64,000 bases of DNA from Akkermansia sp. (GCA_017555205.1 JAFZGW010000004.1:62001-126000); one strand, 5' to 3'. Numbered from the stretch's first letter, positions 8,001 to 17,716 are shown. Notes: generated by a model from the sequence alone, not told the origin. Numbers and translations: made by a program.

Positions 8001-9965
8001 TTACTTGTAGGAACGGATAGCCAGGTGCACGGTGTCGAAGGTAAGCGGCTCCTTGTGCAGGACCGGCAGCTCGCCCGTACCCTTATACTCCCAGCAGGCC
8101 ACGTATGCGAAGTTGGCGTCATCGCGCTTAGCTTCGCCGTCTGCCAGCTGGTGCTCCAAGCGGAAGTGAGCGCCGCAGGATTCCTCGCGGTTAAGGGCAT
8201 CGTAGCAGAGCACTTCAGCGAAGTCAAGGAATGCGGCCACACGCCAAGCCTTCTCAAGCTCCTGGTTCATACCCTCGGTGCTACCCACAACCTTCACGTT
8301 GTTCCAGAAGTCCTCGCGAATGGCGGGAATCTTCTCGATGGCATCCATCAAGCTCTCCTTGGTACGACCCATACCTACGTCCTCCCACACAAGCTTGCCC
8401 AGCTCGCGGTGAATTTCGTCGGGGGTCTTGGAGCCCTTCACATCCATCATCTTCTGAATGCGAGCCTTCACAGCCTCCTCAGCCTCGATGAACTCGGGAG
8501 CAGCGGTGGTGATGCTGCCGGGCTTCTGAGTGGTGAGGTAGGTCGGCAGAGTGGCGGGGATGACGAAGTAACCGTCGGAAAGGCCCTGCATGAGAGCCGA
8601 AGCACCCAGACGGTTGGCACCGTGGTCGGAGAAGTTAGCCTCACCGAGCACGTGAAGACCGGGGATGGAAGACATGAGGTTGTAGTCCACCCACAGACCA
8701 CCCATGGTGTAGTGAGAGGCGGGATAAATCATCATCGGCTGCTCGTGGGGATCAACGTCGGTAATCTCCTCGTACATTTCGAAGAGGTTGCCGTACTGAC
8801 CATCAATCCACTCCTTGCCCATGCGGTCGATAGCGTCCTTGAAGTCGAGGAACACGCCGCGGCCGGTGTTGGCCACACCACGCTCATCGTCGCAAGCTTC
8901 CTTAGCTGCACGAGAGGAAATATCGCGGGGAGCCAGGTTACCGAAGGAGGGGTACTTGCGCTCGAGGTAGTAGTCGCGGTCGTTCTCAGCCACGTCGGAG
9001 GGCTTCATCTCACCACGGCGAATCTTGGCTGCGACCTCGCGGCTCTTGGGTACCCAAATACGGCCGTCGTTACGCAGAGACTCAGACATGAGGGTGAGCT
9101 TGCTCTGGTAGTCGCCCTTCACGGGAATACAGGTCGGGTGAATCTGAGTGAAGCAGGGGTTAGCGAAGTAGGCACCCTTCTTCCAGCAAGCGCAGGCGGC
9201 ACCTACGTTGCAGCCCATGGCGTTGGTGGAAAGGAAGAATACACGGCCGTAACCACCGGTAGCCAGCAGCACGGTATCGCCGGCGTAGCTCTTAATCTCA
9301 CCGGTCACCATGTCGCGCACTACGATACCCTTGGCATGGCCGTCAACAACCACAAGATCCATCATTTCAGTGCGGGGGAACATCTCAATGTGACCCTTAC
9401 CGATTTCCTTCTCCATAGCCTGGTAGCAACCCAGCAGCAGCTGCTGACCGGTTTGACCACGGCTGTAGAAGGTACGCTTGAGCTGGGAACCACCGAAGGA
9501 GCGGTTGTCAAGCAAGCCACCGTATTCGCGACCGAAGGGCACGCCCTGAGCCACGCACTGGTTGATGATGTTGCAGCTCACCTCAGCCAAGCGGTACACG
9601 TTGGCCTCACGAGCGCGGAAGTCACCACCCTTCACGGTATCGTAGAACAGGCGGTATACGGAGTCACCGTCGTTCTGGTAGTTATGAGCAGCATTCACAC
9701 CACCCTGAGCAGCGATGGAGTGAGCACGGCGGGGGCTGTCCTGATAGCAGAAGCACTTCACATTGTAGCCCAGCTCAGCCAGCGTGGCAGCGGCAGAACC
9801 ACCGGCCAGACCGGTACCAACGATAAGCACGGTGTACTTACGACGGTTGTTGGGGTTGATGAGCTTTGCCTCGCGCTTGTACTTTGTCCACTTCTCAGCG
9901 ATGGGACCTTCCGGAATGCAGGAATCCGGCATGTAATCACTTACGGGAAACTTAATTTCTTTCAT
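8001..9965 (-). CDS. sdhA: Succinate dehydrogenase / fumarate reductase flavoprotein subunit
   Basis: This 654-residue catalytic subunit has an N-terminal FAD-binding Rossmann motif ([21 protein letters not shown], abridged here to its Gly-rich core GTGLAGG). It also has the [11 protein letters not shown] block around the covalent-flavin region, and substrate-site residues in HPTCIP and the [10 protein letters not shown] region near the C-terminal third. The length and the segment [15 protein letters not shown] fit the long subunit of the Bacteroidetes/Chlamydiae/Verrucomicrobia-type complex, not the shorter E. coli type. It lies between sdhC (27 bp) and sdhB (39 bp) in one operon. Confidence 0.96.
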   Translation of the reverse strand: MKEIKFPVSDYMPDSCIPEGPIAEKWTKYKREAKLINPNNRRKYTVLIVGTGLAGGSAAATLAELGYNVKCFCYQDSPRRAHSIAAQGGVNAAHNYQNDGDSVYRLFYDTVKGGDFRAREANVYRLAEVSCNIINQCVAQGVPFGREYGGLLDNRSFGGSQLKRTFYSRGQTGQQLLLGCYQAMEKEIGKGHIEMFPRTEMMDLVVVDGHAKGIVVRDMVTGEIKSYAGDTVLLATGGYGRVFFLSTNAMGCNVGAACACWKKGAYFANPCFTQIHPTCIPVKGDYQSKLTLMSESLRNDGRIWVPKSREVAAKIRRGEMKPSDVAENDRDYYLERKYPSFGNLAPRDISSRAAKEACDDERGVANTGRGVFLDFKDAIDRMGKEWIDGQYGNLFEMYEEITDVDPHEQPMMIYPASHYTMGGLWVDYNLMSSIPGLHVLGEANFSDHGANRLGASALMQGLSDGYFVIPATLPTYLTTQKPGSITTAAPEFIEAEEAVKARIQKMMDVKGSKTPDEIHRELGKLVWEDVGMGRTKESLMDAIEKIPAIREDFWNNVKVVGSTEGMNQELEKAWRVAAFLDFAEVLCYDALNREESCGAHFRLEHQLADGEAKRDDANFAYVACWEYKGTGELPVLHKEPLTFDTVHLAIRSYK

Positions 9966-9992
9966 AATTGAAGAGGAGTTTGTAAGGAGTTA

Positions 9993-10661
9993 TCAGATGA
10001 TGCCGAGCATCACGCACACAGGGATGAGGATGAAGCCGCCGCAAACAGCAATACCGAACAGCCAAGCCACGATATTGTAGAGCGGGCGTACCTTGCGGGT
10101 GGACAGACCAAGAGTCTGCAGCACAGACTGCAAACCGTGGCGCACGTGCATGAACAAGCAGCAGATAGCCACGATGTAGAAGATAGAGCACCAGGGGTTC
10201 TCAAATGCAGCCTTAATGTGGCCATAGCAGTCAGCAGGGTCACCATTGAAGGTCAGCTGCCACAGGTGGAATACGATGAAGCAGAGAATCATGATACCGG
10301 TAATCACCATCGTACGGGAGGAAAGAGTAGCCTTGAGCGTACCTTCCTTCTGGTAGTGAGTGCGGGCATTGTAGTTCTCGTACTTGAGCACCAGAGTAAG
10401 CACAATGTGCACCAAAGCCACGGCCAGCAAGCCCAGACGAATGGACCAGAGCAGCCAAGCGGGCATGGAGTGCAGCCCCGTTGCGTAGTAGTTAATCCAA
10501 GAGGGGTCTTCCGCAGTACCGGCGCCACCGAAGATGGTCATATTACCGGCCAGGTGCCCCACCAGGAAGAGGAGGAGACACGACCCCGTAAGCGCCACAA
10601 GGATTTTGCGACCTATCGAGGACGTGACGAATTTGCATGCTGTCGTGATGATATCGTTCAT
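9993..10661 (-). CDS. sdhC: Succinate dehydrogenase cytochrome b subunit
   Basis: This 222-residue membrane protein has about five transmembrane helices (for example ILVALTGSCLLLFLVGHLAG and IVAWLFGIAVCGGFILIPVC). Histidines for two hemes sit in helices (VGHLAGN, ALVHIVLTL, FHLWQL, MHVRHGLQ). It matches the single-subunit di-heme anchor used with the long SdhA type, so no separate SdhD is expected. It anchors the complex and holds the quinone site. It is the first gene of the operon and has a promoter at 10689-10717. Confidence 0.92.
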   Translation of the reverse strand: MNDIITTACKFVTSSIGRKILVALTGSCLLLFLVGHLAGNMTIFGGAGTAEDPSWINYYATGLHSMPAWLLWSIRLGLLAVALVHIVLTLVLKYENYNARTHYQKEGTLKATLSSRTMVITGIMILCFIVFHLWQLTFNGDPADCYGHIKAAFENPWCSIFYIVAICCLFMHVRHGLQSVLQTLGLSTRKVRPLYNIVAWLFGIAVCGGFILIPVCVMLGII

Positions 10662-10688
10662 AAGTGCAATAACGTCTTTGCGCCCGTT

Positions 10689-10717
10689 ACTTTACTACAA
10701 ACTACGCGAAAAGGCAA
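10689..10717 (-). promoter_or_regulatory. Promoter of sdhCAB
   Basis: On the minus strand TTGCCT (10717-10712), a 17-bp spacer and TAAAGT (10694-10689) precede sdhC. The predicted leader is about 20-25 nt and has no Shine-Dalgarno site. Confidence 0.6.
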
Positions 10718-10738
10718 GCACCAATCCGCATTCATGCA

Positions 10739-11374
10739 TTAAAAAATGCTCAGCGGGTAAATCAACCGCAGGGCAAACAGCGCTAACAGGACCGAGAAAA
10801 CGCCATCTATGGCATTCATATGGCGAATATAACAACTGCGAACCGGACTCCATTGCAGCAATGCCGACCACAGGCACCAGCCCAACGCCCCTGCCAAAGT
10901 CAGCGCTACCATAAGCAGCGGGGCATACCATCCCCGGTCGGCATGCGCGCTCAACGGCCCGGCACTCAAGGTCAAAATGAACAACATACACTTGGGGTTG
11001 AGTATATTACACAAGAACCCCTGCCAAAGCAACACTCGACAACGCTGGCGCACTGCCCTGCTCTGCCCCAACTCCGGTGCACAGCCACAGCGTTTAAAGG
11101 GGAAAATCTTGTAGGCAAGGTAAAGCAACCAAGCCGCTGCCGCCCATAGCATATACACACTCCAATTCTGCGCCATAACCCAGGCACCGGCAGTGCATGC
11201 CACGACAGCCTGTATAAAAAAACCCATACTGATACCGCACCCTACAGCCACCCCACGCCAAAAACCCTGTGCCAGCGCTGTGCGAAATACAAAAAAAACA
11301 TCCGGCCCCGGGCTAAGCTGGGAGAAAACCAGCAACCCACACACCACCGTTATGCTCCACAAAGCTTCCGGCAT
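10739..11374 (-). CDS. LysE/RhtB-family amino-acid exporter
   Basis: This 211-residue protein has about six hydrophobic segments and the family signature LSPGPDVFFVFRTALAQGFWRG near the N-terminus (core SPGPD). LysE/RhtB proteins export amino acids or related metabolites across the inner membrane. The ATG at 11374 is preferred; the frame can also open at a TTG at 11380, which would overlap the upstream gene. It sits 2 bp after the YhaM-like gene and is probably co-transcribed with it. The substrate is unknown. Confidence 0.88.
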   Translation of the reverse strand: MPEALWSITVVCGLLVFSQLSPGPDVFFVFRTALAQGFWRGVAVGCGISMGFFIQAVVACTAGAWVMAQNWSVYMLWAAAAWLLYLAYKIFPFKRCGCAPELGQSRAVRQRCRVLLWQGFLCNILNPKCMLFILTLSAGPLSAHADRGWYAPLLMVALTLAGALGWCLWSALLQWSPVRSCYIRHMNAIDGVFSVLLALFALRLIYPLSIF

Positions 11375-11376
11375 AA

Positions 11377-12408
11377 TCAACCTTCCGGTACAAAGTGAGC
11401 CAAGGGCAGCACGGCATTGCCGCCCAACCCATACTTCTTCTCTCTAATGGTGGAACTGAGAGCGGTCGATGTCTCGTACGCACAGCGGAACATTTCCATT
11501 TTCGCGTCGATATTATCCGCATGGTGCAGCACCAGCGCCTCGGGCGTTTTCGGCACCACGGGCGAACCGAACTCCAGCACGCCATGGTGAGAGGCTATCA
11601 AGTGCAGCAGGTGAATTCGCACATTTTGACTAGCAGGGAACAAGTGCTTCCATTCCGCCTGTTTTTCCGGGGTGTAGATATCCTTCCACAAGCTATTGAC
11701 AATTTCAATCCCCAATGATATATGCCCCATGAGTTCCCCCATTTCCGTATACTCCACGCCAAAGCCCTGCTCGGGGCAACCGGTTTCCCACATCTTGCCA
11801 CAATCATGGAACAGCGCGCCGGCCAACACTAAATCCTTATTCACCTGCGGATACGCACTGCAAATCCCGGCAGCCGCCTGCATAACCCCGGCGGTGTGCT
11901 CCACCAACCCACCACGGCGGGCATGGTGCATACCGCGAGCAGCTGCCGCGCGGCGAAAACGCCCCTCATGAGTGCCAGCCAGCGCACGGCACAGAGCCTG
12001 CAAACGGGGGTCTTTCATTTCCTCTATAAAATCCAGAATACTCTGCCAGTCCGCAGCCTGCTTTGCCGCAAGCTCCGCTCCGCCACACAGCAAAGTTTCT
12101 TCCTCCTCAACAGACAGGGGGCGAATCTCCACCTGATTGACCTCCAAACCATATTGCGAAGTCTGCCAATCCGCCGTCATAGCCAACGTTGCTCCCTGCG
12201 TCAAGCCTTGGCAGGCGGCATTCCACGGTGCGTTATCCCACACCTTTATACTGAAGCTGTCAGTAGCATCTGCCAACGTGAGCTCAAGATAGGGTTTACC
12301 GTTCTTGGTGATTTTGTCGAGCTTTTGAGTAAGTTGAGCGCAAACAGTCCCCTGCACTGCCTCTTCAGCAGCAGCGCGCCTGAGCTGAGTTATCGAATCG
12401 AATAGCAC
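11377..12408 (-). CDS. YhaM-like 3'-5' exoribonuclease (OB fold plus HD domain)
   Basis: This protein of about 343 residues has an N-terminal OB-fold nucleic-acid-binding domain (TKNGKPYLELTLADATDSFSI) and a C-terminal HD phosphohydrolase domain. The HD metal ligands are visible as GGLVEHTAGV, LFHDCGKMWE, SHHGVLE and HHADNIDAKM. This architecture is that of YhaM 3'-5' exoribonucleases. The frame is open much further upstream, overlapping the divergent ankyrin gene, but a perfect consensus promoter at 12443-12415 lies inside that extension. A GTG at 12408 lies 6 nt after the TATAAT, so I take it as a leaderless start; a later start cannot be excluded. Confidence 0.82.
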   Translation of the reverse strand: MLFDSITQLRRAAAEEAVQGTVCAQLTQKLDKITKNGKPYLELTLADATDSFSIKVWDNAPWNAACQGLTQGATLAMTADWQTSQYGLEVNQVEIRPLSVEEEETLLCGGAELAAKQAADWQSILDFIEEMKDPRLQALCRALAGTHEGRFRRAAAARGMHHARRGGLVEHTAGVMQAAAGICSAYPQVNKDLVLAGALFHDCGKMWETGCPEQGFGVEYTEMGELMGHISLGIEIVNSLWKDIYTPEKQAEWKHLFPASQNVRIHLLHLIASHHGVLEFGSPVVPKTPEALVLHHADNIDAKMEMFRCAYETSTALSSTIREKKYGLGGNAVLPLAHFVPEG

Positions 12409-12414
12409 GCAATC

Positions 12415-12443
12415 ATTATACGCAGCGAGTCGATAATTGTCAA
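12415..12443 (-). promoter_or_regulatory. Consensus promoter for the YhaM-like gene
   Basis: On the minus strand TTGACA (12443-12438), 17 bp and TATAAT (12420-12415) form a perfect consensus. The predicted transcription start coincides with the GTG at 12408. Confidence 0.85.
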
Positions 12444-12547
12444 GCCAATGCCACACCCGATAAACTGGCAAAAGCAAATCAGCCCCCCATGCGGGAATGA
12501 GCTTGCAATTCTGCCGGATATATGGTAGAAGGTTAGTAGACAAATAC

Positions 12548-13798
12548 ATGAGGATATGGCCATATTTATTTTTGCTGATAGCGGCGAGCATCTCTACCCT
12601 GAGAGCTGCGCCTGAATTTGAGCGTCTGAAAGAAATACTAAAATCACTACCACCGGCCATTGTAGAGCAGCAGCAAGAGCTGCGAGAGTTGCAGAAAGAG
12701 AGCGGCGGCAATCGTAATATGCGCGCTGTCGTTAATCGCTTGAAAGACAGGATTCACGCTGCTGAACTGGCCTACGAAGACAACAAGGAGGCTTGTTTGC
12801 AACTGCTGTCAGAGGTTGAAAAGAGGCGCAACATCAATTTTACTGATGCTCAAGGGCGCACACTGCTCATGCTGGCTGCGGCGACCGGGCACGACCTTGC
12901 CACTGAAATAGTGCTCAAACGCTCACCGGCACTCGATATAACGGATAAAAACGGCATGACTGCCTGTGATTTCGAGCGACAAGGACAAGGCCATGCATTG
13001 CAGCAACAACTTCGCGCCCAATGGGAGCTGGCAATCCCCGAGGGCAACTATGCAACCATAAAGCGATTACTCAACTGCGGCGCGGATGCCAACTGGGTCA
13101 TCAACGGCGAAATAGCACCCATACTGCATGCGCTGGAAACAGCAAACAACGACTTATTCTCACTACTGTTGACCTATGGAGCAAGTACCGAAACTCGCCT
13201 ACCGGATGGTCGCAAACTTGCAGAAATGGCAGTAGAACAGCAGAGAGCGGACCTCCTTGCCGCGCTCTTGAAACGCGGTGCCACCCTACCAGACCGACTG
13301 GCAGACGGGCGCAGCCTATTCGAGCACCTTACACACCCCAATGCTTCGGCTTGCCTGCTGGCATGGCTGCGCCACCTACCGAAAGAGGAACGCATAGCCA
13401 AGCTCTGCTCCTTAGTTCGTCAGGCTCCGACCGCAGCAGCTCAAACCGCATGCTGTGAATTCCGCGCAGAGCTGAACGCTGAAGACGAGCAAGGTAATAT
13501 CCCCCTGCATGAGGCAGCTCGCCGTGGTCACGTCCAACTGTTCAAGTTAATCCTCGAGCTGGGAGGCACGCCCCAGATTCGCAATATGCGCGGAGAAAAT
13601 GCACTCATGCACGCTGCCCTGAGCGGCAACCCGACCATGCTCAAAACAGCTATCGATACACTGCCGACGGAAGAACTGCATGAAAAAGATGAAAATGGTC
13701 AAACCGCGCGCGACTACGCGCTGTTAGTAAAGGATAGAAAAGCGGCAGATGCACTGAAAACAGCCGCTCAACATAAACGCCCCGGCAAGAAAAACTGA
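12548..13798 (+). CDS. Exported ankyrin-repeat protein
   Basis: This 416-residue protein has an N-terminal signal peptide (MRIWPYLFLLIAASISTLRA), a coiled-coil-like stretch of about 50 residues, and then ankyrin repeats (DAQGRTLLMLAAATGHDLA, DEQGNIPLHEAARRGHVQLF, NMRGENALMHAALSGNP, and weaker units between). Ankyrin repeats are protein-binding scaffolds, and export places this one in the periplasm or on the surface. The start at 12548 gives the signal peptide; a TTGCAA-17-TAGAAG promoter lies at 12507-12535. It opens a tight cluster with a vWA protein (7 bp gap) and two FHA proteins. No enzymatic motif is seen. Confidence 0.85.
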   Translation: MRIWPYLFLLIAASISTLRAAPEFERLKEILKSLPPAIVEQQQELRELQKESGGNRNMRAVVNRLKDRIHAAELAYEDNKEACLQLLSEVEKRRNINFTDAQGRTLLMLAAATGHDLATEIVLKRSPALDITDKNGMTACDFERQGQGHALQQQLRAQWELAIPEGNYATIKRLLNCGADANWVINGEIAPILHALETANNDLFSLLLTYGASTETRLPDGRKLAEMAVEQQRADLLAALLKRGATLPDRLADGRSLFEHLTHPNASACLLAWLRHLPKEERIAKLCSLVRQAPTAAAQTACCEFRAELNAEDEQGNIPLHEAARRGHVQLFKLILELGGTPQIRNMRGENALMHAALSGNPTMLKTAIDTLPTEELHEKDENGQTARDYALLVKDRKAADALKTAAQHKRPGKKN

Positions 13799-13805
13799 AC
13801 TCGCC

Positions 13806-15284
13806 ATGGCCATACATGTAAAGCCTGTATTCTCCGCACGAAAACAATTAATAAAACAACTTCGCCAATTACTGGCGCGGGCGGCAGTGTTCACCCTATT
13901 CTCCATAATTGCCAGTGCGCTTTTTCTATATTTGCAGCTCATATTTATTGAGCAAAACAATGAATTTACCTTCACCTACGTTTACCCTCAGGAAACAAAA
14001 GAAGAGCCCCCCCAACCCGAACCACAAAAGAGCTCTTCCGTAGGCGGCTCCCCTGACTTTGAAGCAGCAGCCACCATCAGCCCCGACATCATCGTTAGCA
14101 CAACAGCGGATTCGAACAGCCTGCTTACCCCCATAGAGATGAGCATGAGCGATGGCTTATCCCCGGTAGATAGCCTGAGCTTTGATTTCGGCACCGGGCT
14201 GATAGGCGATGGTGACGGAGGAGGCCACGGTGAAGGTTCGGGGCAAGGCAAGGGTAAGGGTTCAGGCTCGGGCAGTGGCGGCGGCGGCGGCTACAATGAT
14301 GATATTCAGATTGTACTGGCGTTGGATGCCTCCGGCAGCATGCAGAATTTATTCGCCGCGGTTGCCAACTCGCTCAGCGATGTAATCACTACCTTGGGAC
14401 AAGCCAAGCTCAACGGAAAACCCACGAAAGTTAACATCGGCATAGTGGTATACGGGCATCGCAATAAAAATGGCGGCCCCTTTGTACTTTCCCGATTCAC
14501 CACCAATGTGAAGCCCCTGCGCAACAAAGTACTCAAAACCGATTGTAACGGCATGAATGAAAATTGCGGAGAAGCCATACAGTTAGCCGTGCGCAAGTTC
14601 CCATGGAACATGCGCGAGCGCGACGACATGCTCAAAGTTATTTTCATTTGCGGTAACGAGCCATTTGACATGGGGCCGGTAAACTACAAAACCGCCATCT
14701 CACAAGCCACAGCAAGCAATATCATCGTCAATACCGTTTACTGCGGAGACGAAGACGAACAGTGGAAACAAGCAGCGGAACTCGGCAACGGTCGCGGCCT
14801 TTCCTTCTATTTCACGGAAACAAAAATAGCCCCGAAAGAAGCCGCGCAGCGCCGCGAGCAAATCTTACATGAGCTTTACAGGATTCCCCTCCTCCCCTCG
14901 GGTCCCCCGGCCACGCAACAACACCTACTCTCCACCTACAAGCCACCGACGGCTCCACCCAAAAACAAAAAGCTACTCCCCAAATGGTTACAAAATCACC
15001 GCAGTAACCTTATCAATGGATTTGAATGGGACTGTGTAGAGTACTGTCGGCGCATTGGTCCGGAGCGTTTCAATCTCGACCACATCGGTGGACGTGGCAA
15101 TCTGCCTATATCCCTTCGTAGCAAAAACAATGATGAAGCGCTACGCATCATTCGCAATGCCGCAATCGAGCGCGAAAGACTGCTCAACAGCTACAGAGAA
15201 TGTTCCGTCAACGAATTTGCTGAAACTATACTAGAAACCCTGCAAGAGCAAGCCCTCAGCAAAGGCATCCACATAGAACTCTGA
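13806..15284 (+). CDS. Membrane-anchored von Willebrand factor A domain protein
   Basis: This 492-residue protein has one N-terminal transmembrane helix (about residues 25-47), a Pro-rich and then Gly/Ser-rich linker (GEGSGQGKGKGSGSGSGGGG), and a vWA domain from about residue 165. The metal-binding MIDAS motif DASGS is intact (IQIVLALDASGSMQNLF). The later ICGN and SFYFTE segments fit the Rossmann core of the domain. vWA domains bind protein ligands through a divalent metal. The two FHA proteins follow at once (15 bp), so it is probably part of an envelope signalling or assembly complex. A C-terminal 130-residue region is unassigned. Confidence 0.82.
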   Translation: MAIHVKPVFSARKQLIKQLRQLLARAAVFTLFSIIASALFLYLQLIFIEQNNEFTFTYVYPQETKEEPPQPEPQKSSSVGGSPDFEAAATISPDIIVSTTADSNSLLTPIEMSMSDGLSPVDSLSFDFGTGLIGDGDGGGHGEGSGQGKGKGSGSGSGGGGGYNDDIQIVLALDASGSMQNLFAAVANSLSDVITTLGQAKLNGKPTKVNIGIVVYGHRNKNGGPFVLSRFTTNVKPLRNKVLKTDCNGMNENCGEAIQLAVRKFPWNMRERDDMLKVIFICGNEPFDMGPVNYKTAISQATASNIIVNTVYCGDEDEQWKQAAELGNGRGLSFYFTETKIAPKEAAQRREQILHELYRIPLLPSGPPATQQHLLSTYKPPTAPPKNKKLLPKWLQNHRSNLINGFEWDCVEYCRRIGPERFNLDHIGGRGNLPISLRSKNNDEALRIIRNAAIERERLLNSYRECSVNEFAETILETLQEQALSKGIHIEL

Positions 15285-15299
15285 CCCCACAGCTACGTT

Positions 15300-16178
15300 A
15301 TGCCGGTTATACTCGTAACAGACAGCTCAGGAGAGCTGCACAAATACAACCTTGCGCCGTCAGAAACGCCCTATACACTGGGGCGGTCAGCAGGTTGCGA
15401 CATCGCACTGCCCGAGGAGCTACACCTGTCGCGCACGCACTGTCTACTTACGGCAAGCGAAACCGGAGTAACCATGCAGGACAACAATTCAAGCAACGGT
15501 ATCTACGAGGGAGAAGCGCGCATAAACAACGTACAAATGGTTCCCGAAAAAAAGTACCGCCTCGGCATGTGCATAGTGAGTCTGAGAGCGATTTCCACAC
15601 CACCCACACCCACTCCCGCTCATTCTACAAAATCCACCTCCGGGCGGGAACTGGGATTGCCGACGGACTTCAATTTGAAACTGCGCCTATTGTCGCCCAC
15701 CGGTCCATTGACGGTTGGTTCGGAGCTGCGCTTCGGGGTAACGGCCGAAAAAGCTGCCTATCTGTACATGGTACAGTACGACAGCAGCGGCGCAGCCACC
15801 CTGTTAGTACCGGGGTGCGCCGGCGAAGATGTACGTTTGTTTGCTAACATGGAAATGGCATTCCCGCGCGTCTATAACAATGAATACACCTTAGTGATTG
15901 AGCCACCAACCGGCACAGAAATCGTCATTGCCCTGGCCTGCACGGCAGAACAACCTTTTGAAAAACTCTGGTCACACAAGCTACCCCGACCAAACAGGAA
16001 CCTCACCCCGGGCAAACTCGAAAAGCGGCTTATCGCATCACTATCCGGAGCAAAAAAGCAATGGGCTTCCGCCATTTTACACCTACAAACCACAAACGAC
16101 TCACCCACCGCACCGCCGCAGCTCACCCGTATCAAAGCAAAAAAAATGACACGGCGTAACACTATGAGCTTGCAGTGA
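15300..16178 (+). CDS. FHA domain plus DUF4384-like domain protein
   Basis: This 292-residue protein opens with a forkhead-associated (FHA) domain: TLGRSAGCDIALPE, LSRTHC and DNNSSNGIYEG carry the conserved GR, S-R-H and N-G residues that read phosphothreonine. A linker leads to a second domain (about residues 123-235) that matches DUF4384: NLKLRLLSPTGPLTVGSELRFGV, YLYMVQYDSSGAATLLVP, and a late IVIALAC strand. No signal peptide is seen, so it is probably cytoplasmic. Its paralogue follows immediately. The context with a vWA protein suggests phospho-dependent signalling, with the kinase-fold proteins at 32.6-35.3 kb as possible partners (inference). Confidence 0.85.
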   Translation: MPVILVTDSSGELHKYNLAPSETPYTLGRSAGCDIALPEELHLSRTHCLLTASETGVTMQDNNSSNGIYEGEARINNVQMVPEKKYRLGMCIVSLRAISTPPTPTPAHSTKSTSGRELGLPTDFNLKLRLLSPTGPLTVGSELRFGVTAEKAAYLYMVQYDSSGAATLLVPGCAGEDVRLFANMEMAFPRVYNNEYTLVIEPPTGTEIVIALACTAEQPFEKLWSHKLPRPNRNLTPGKLEKRLIASLSGAKKQWASAILHLQTTNDSPTAPPQLTRIKAKKMTRRNTMSLQ

Positions 16179-16227
16179 GAGCCCGGCTGTGGTAGTCTTC
16201 TATGAGCCTCTTACGTCTTTCTCTATT

Positions 16228-17697
16228 ATGCTTGCAATCGTTATAACCGACAGCACCGGCTACACTCATTTTCATCCGATATCAGCAACAACAGGCCAAA
16301 GCTACTCGCTTGGTCGTTCGGAGAGCTGTGACTTCAGTCTGCCGCATGAGTCAACTTTGTCGGAGGTACACTGTTTCCTTTCCGTTGTTGATGGCTACGT
16401 TTATCTTCAGGACAACGGGTCGACCAATGGCATATTGTCTGAAACCCGAACGGTAACAGCCGAATATATGGCACAGGGGCGCGAATATATACTGGGTAGC
16501 TGCCGATTGATGCTCATGTATACAGAAGATGAGCAAACTCAGCAACCGGTTCGCAAAGTGGCCAAGCTGAAAGCAAAAACGGTAACAGCAACGCCGGCAC
16601 CACAGCCGACATACGAAACACCGGCTCCGGCAGCCCAACCGGCACGAAAAATTGCTAAGCTGAAGGCAAAAACTATTACAGCAGCACCGGTGTACGAACA
16701 GCCTGCACCCGAACCGGTATACGAGCAGCCTGCACCCGAACCGGTGTACGAGCAGCCTGCCCCTGAGCCGGTATACGAGCAGCCCGCCCCTGAGCCGGTG
16801 TACGAGCAGCCCGCCCCTGAGCCGGTGTACGAGCAGCCCGCCCCTGAGCCGGTATACGAGCAGCCCGCCCCTGAGCCGGTGTACGAGCAGCCTGCACCCG
16901 AGCCGGTGTACGAACAGCCCGCCCCTGAGCCGGTGTACGAGCAGCCCGCCCCTGAGCCGGTGTACGAGCAGCCCGCCCCTGAGCCGGTGTACGAGCAGCC
17001 CGCCCCTGAGCCGGTGTACGAGCAGCCTGCCCCTGAGCCGGAAGCCACAGCTCAGCCGATAACATCCCCAACCCCTGAATCAGCCGCAGCAAAAAGCACT
17101 GATGCCGGTGAGAAAAAATCCACTTCCAAGAAGAAAGGAGGCCGCAAAACACCAACGAAAGCGCCTACTCGCATGCGAGCCTCAAAAGCAGCAAAAGCCG
17201 CAGCACACGCAACCTACGAACCGGAAGCTCCTCGCACCGGAGCTCTGGCCGAACTACCGAAAAGCTTCGACCTTAAACTGCGCTTAATTAACGACAAACA
17301 TAATCTCAAAGTCGGCACTGCATTGCGCTTCGGGCTCACGGCCGATTGCAATTGCTACATCTACCTTCTGCAGTATGATAGTGAAGGTCAGGCGAACTTG
17401 CTCGTACCCGGCGATGCAGATATCGCACACAAGCTATTCAAATCGATTGAAACTCAATTCCCGAGCGTCAACTGTAAAGATTATGATTTGATGGTAGAAG
17501 AGCCGGTAGGCAAGGAAACTATAATTGCTTTGGCTTGTACTCAGGAAACTAATTTTGCCGAAGTCTGGCAAAATTTAGTTAACTCTTCAACCGAACAACC
17601 GACAGCCGGAACACTCGAGCTGCAAGCCATGACCAACACAAAGACAGACAGCACACACTGGTCATCATTCGTGCTTGGCATCCAAACCAAACTATAA
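16228..17697 (+). CDS. FHA domain protein with tandem YEQPAPEPV repeats and DUF4384-like domain
   Basis: This 489-residue paralogue of the preceding gene has the same order of parts: FHA domain (SLGRSESCDFSLPH, LSEVHC, DNGSTNGIL), linker, and DUF4384-like C-terminus (FDLKLRLINDKHNLKVGTAL). In the FHA loop the usual S-R-H is S-E-V-H, so the Arg is lost. The linker is greatly expanded, with two imperfect VAKLKAKT/IAKLKAKT units and then about 13 copies of a nonapeptide (YEQPAPEPV), followed by a Lys-rich region. The repeat tract is coding and stays in frame. The ATG at 16228 starts the FHA fold directly. It is followed by a perfect 20-bp-stem terminator. Confidence 0.85.
   Translation: MLAIVITDSTGYTHFHPISATTGQSYSLGRSESCDFSLPHESTLSEVHCFLSVVDGYVYLQDNGSTNGILSETRTVTAEYMAQGREYILGSCRLMLMYTEDEQTQQPVRKVAKLKAKTVTATPAPQPTYETPAPAAQPARKIAKLKAKTITAAPVYEQPAPEPVYEQPAPEPVYEQPAPEPVYEQPAPEPVYEQPAPEPVYEQPAPEPVYEQPAPEPVYEQPAPEPVYEQPAPEPVYEQPAPEPVYEQPAPEPVYEQPAPEPVYEQPAPEPEATAQPITSPTPESAAAKSTDAGEKKSTSKKKGGRKTPTKAPTRMRASKAAKAAAHATYEPEAPRTGALAELPKSFDLKLRLINDKHNLKVGTALRFGLTADCNCYIYLLQYDSEGQANLLVPGDADIAHKLFKSIETQFPSVNCKDYDLMVEEPVGKETIIALACTQETNFAEVWQNLVNSSTEQPTAGTLELQAMTNTKTDSTHWSSFVLGIQTKL
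16692..17040 (+). repeat. 27-bp coding tandem repeat (about 13 units)
   Basis: A 27-bp unit encoding YEQPAPEPV is repeated about 13 times with mostly synonymous differences (for example CCTGCACCC or CCCGCCCCT). Because 27 is a multiple of three, copy-number change keeps the frame and would only alter linker length. Confidence 0.95.
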
Positions 17698-17716
17698 CAG
17701 CGGAAATCAAAAACTT

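Noticed and set aside
8025..9971. 648-codon plus-strand frame opposite sdhA
   Set aside because: Antisense shadow of sdhA with Val/Gly/His-rich nonsense composition.
12409..12711. N-terminal extension of the YhaM-like protein
   Set aside because: It overlaps the divergent ankyrin gene and contains the YhaM promoter itself.
16539..17048. Minus-strand Gly/Cys-rich repeat protein
   Set aside because: It is the reverse reading of the YEQPAPEPV repeat.
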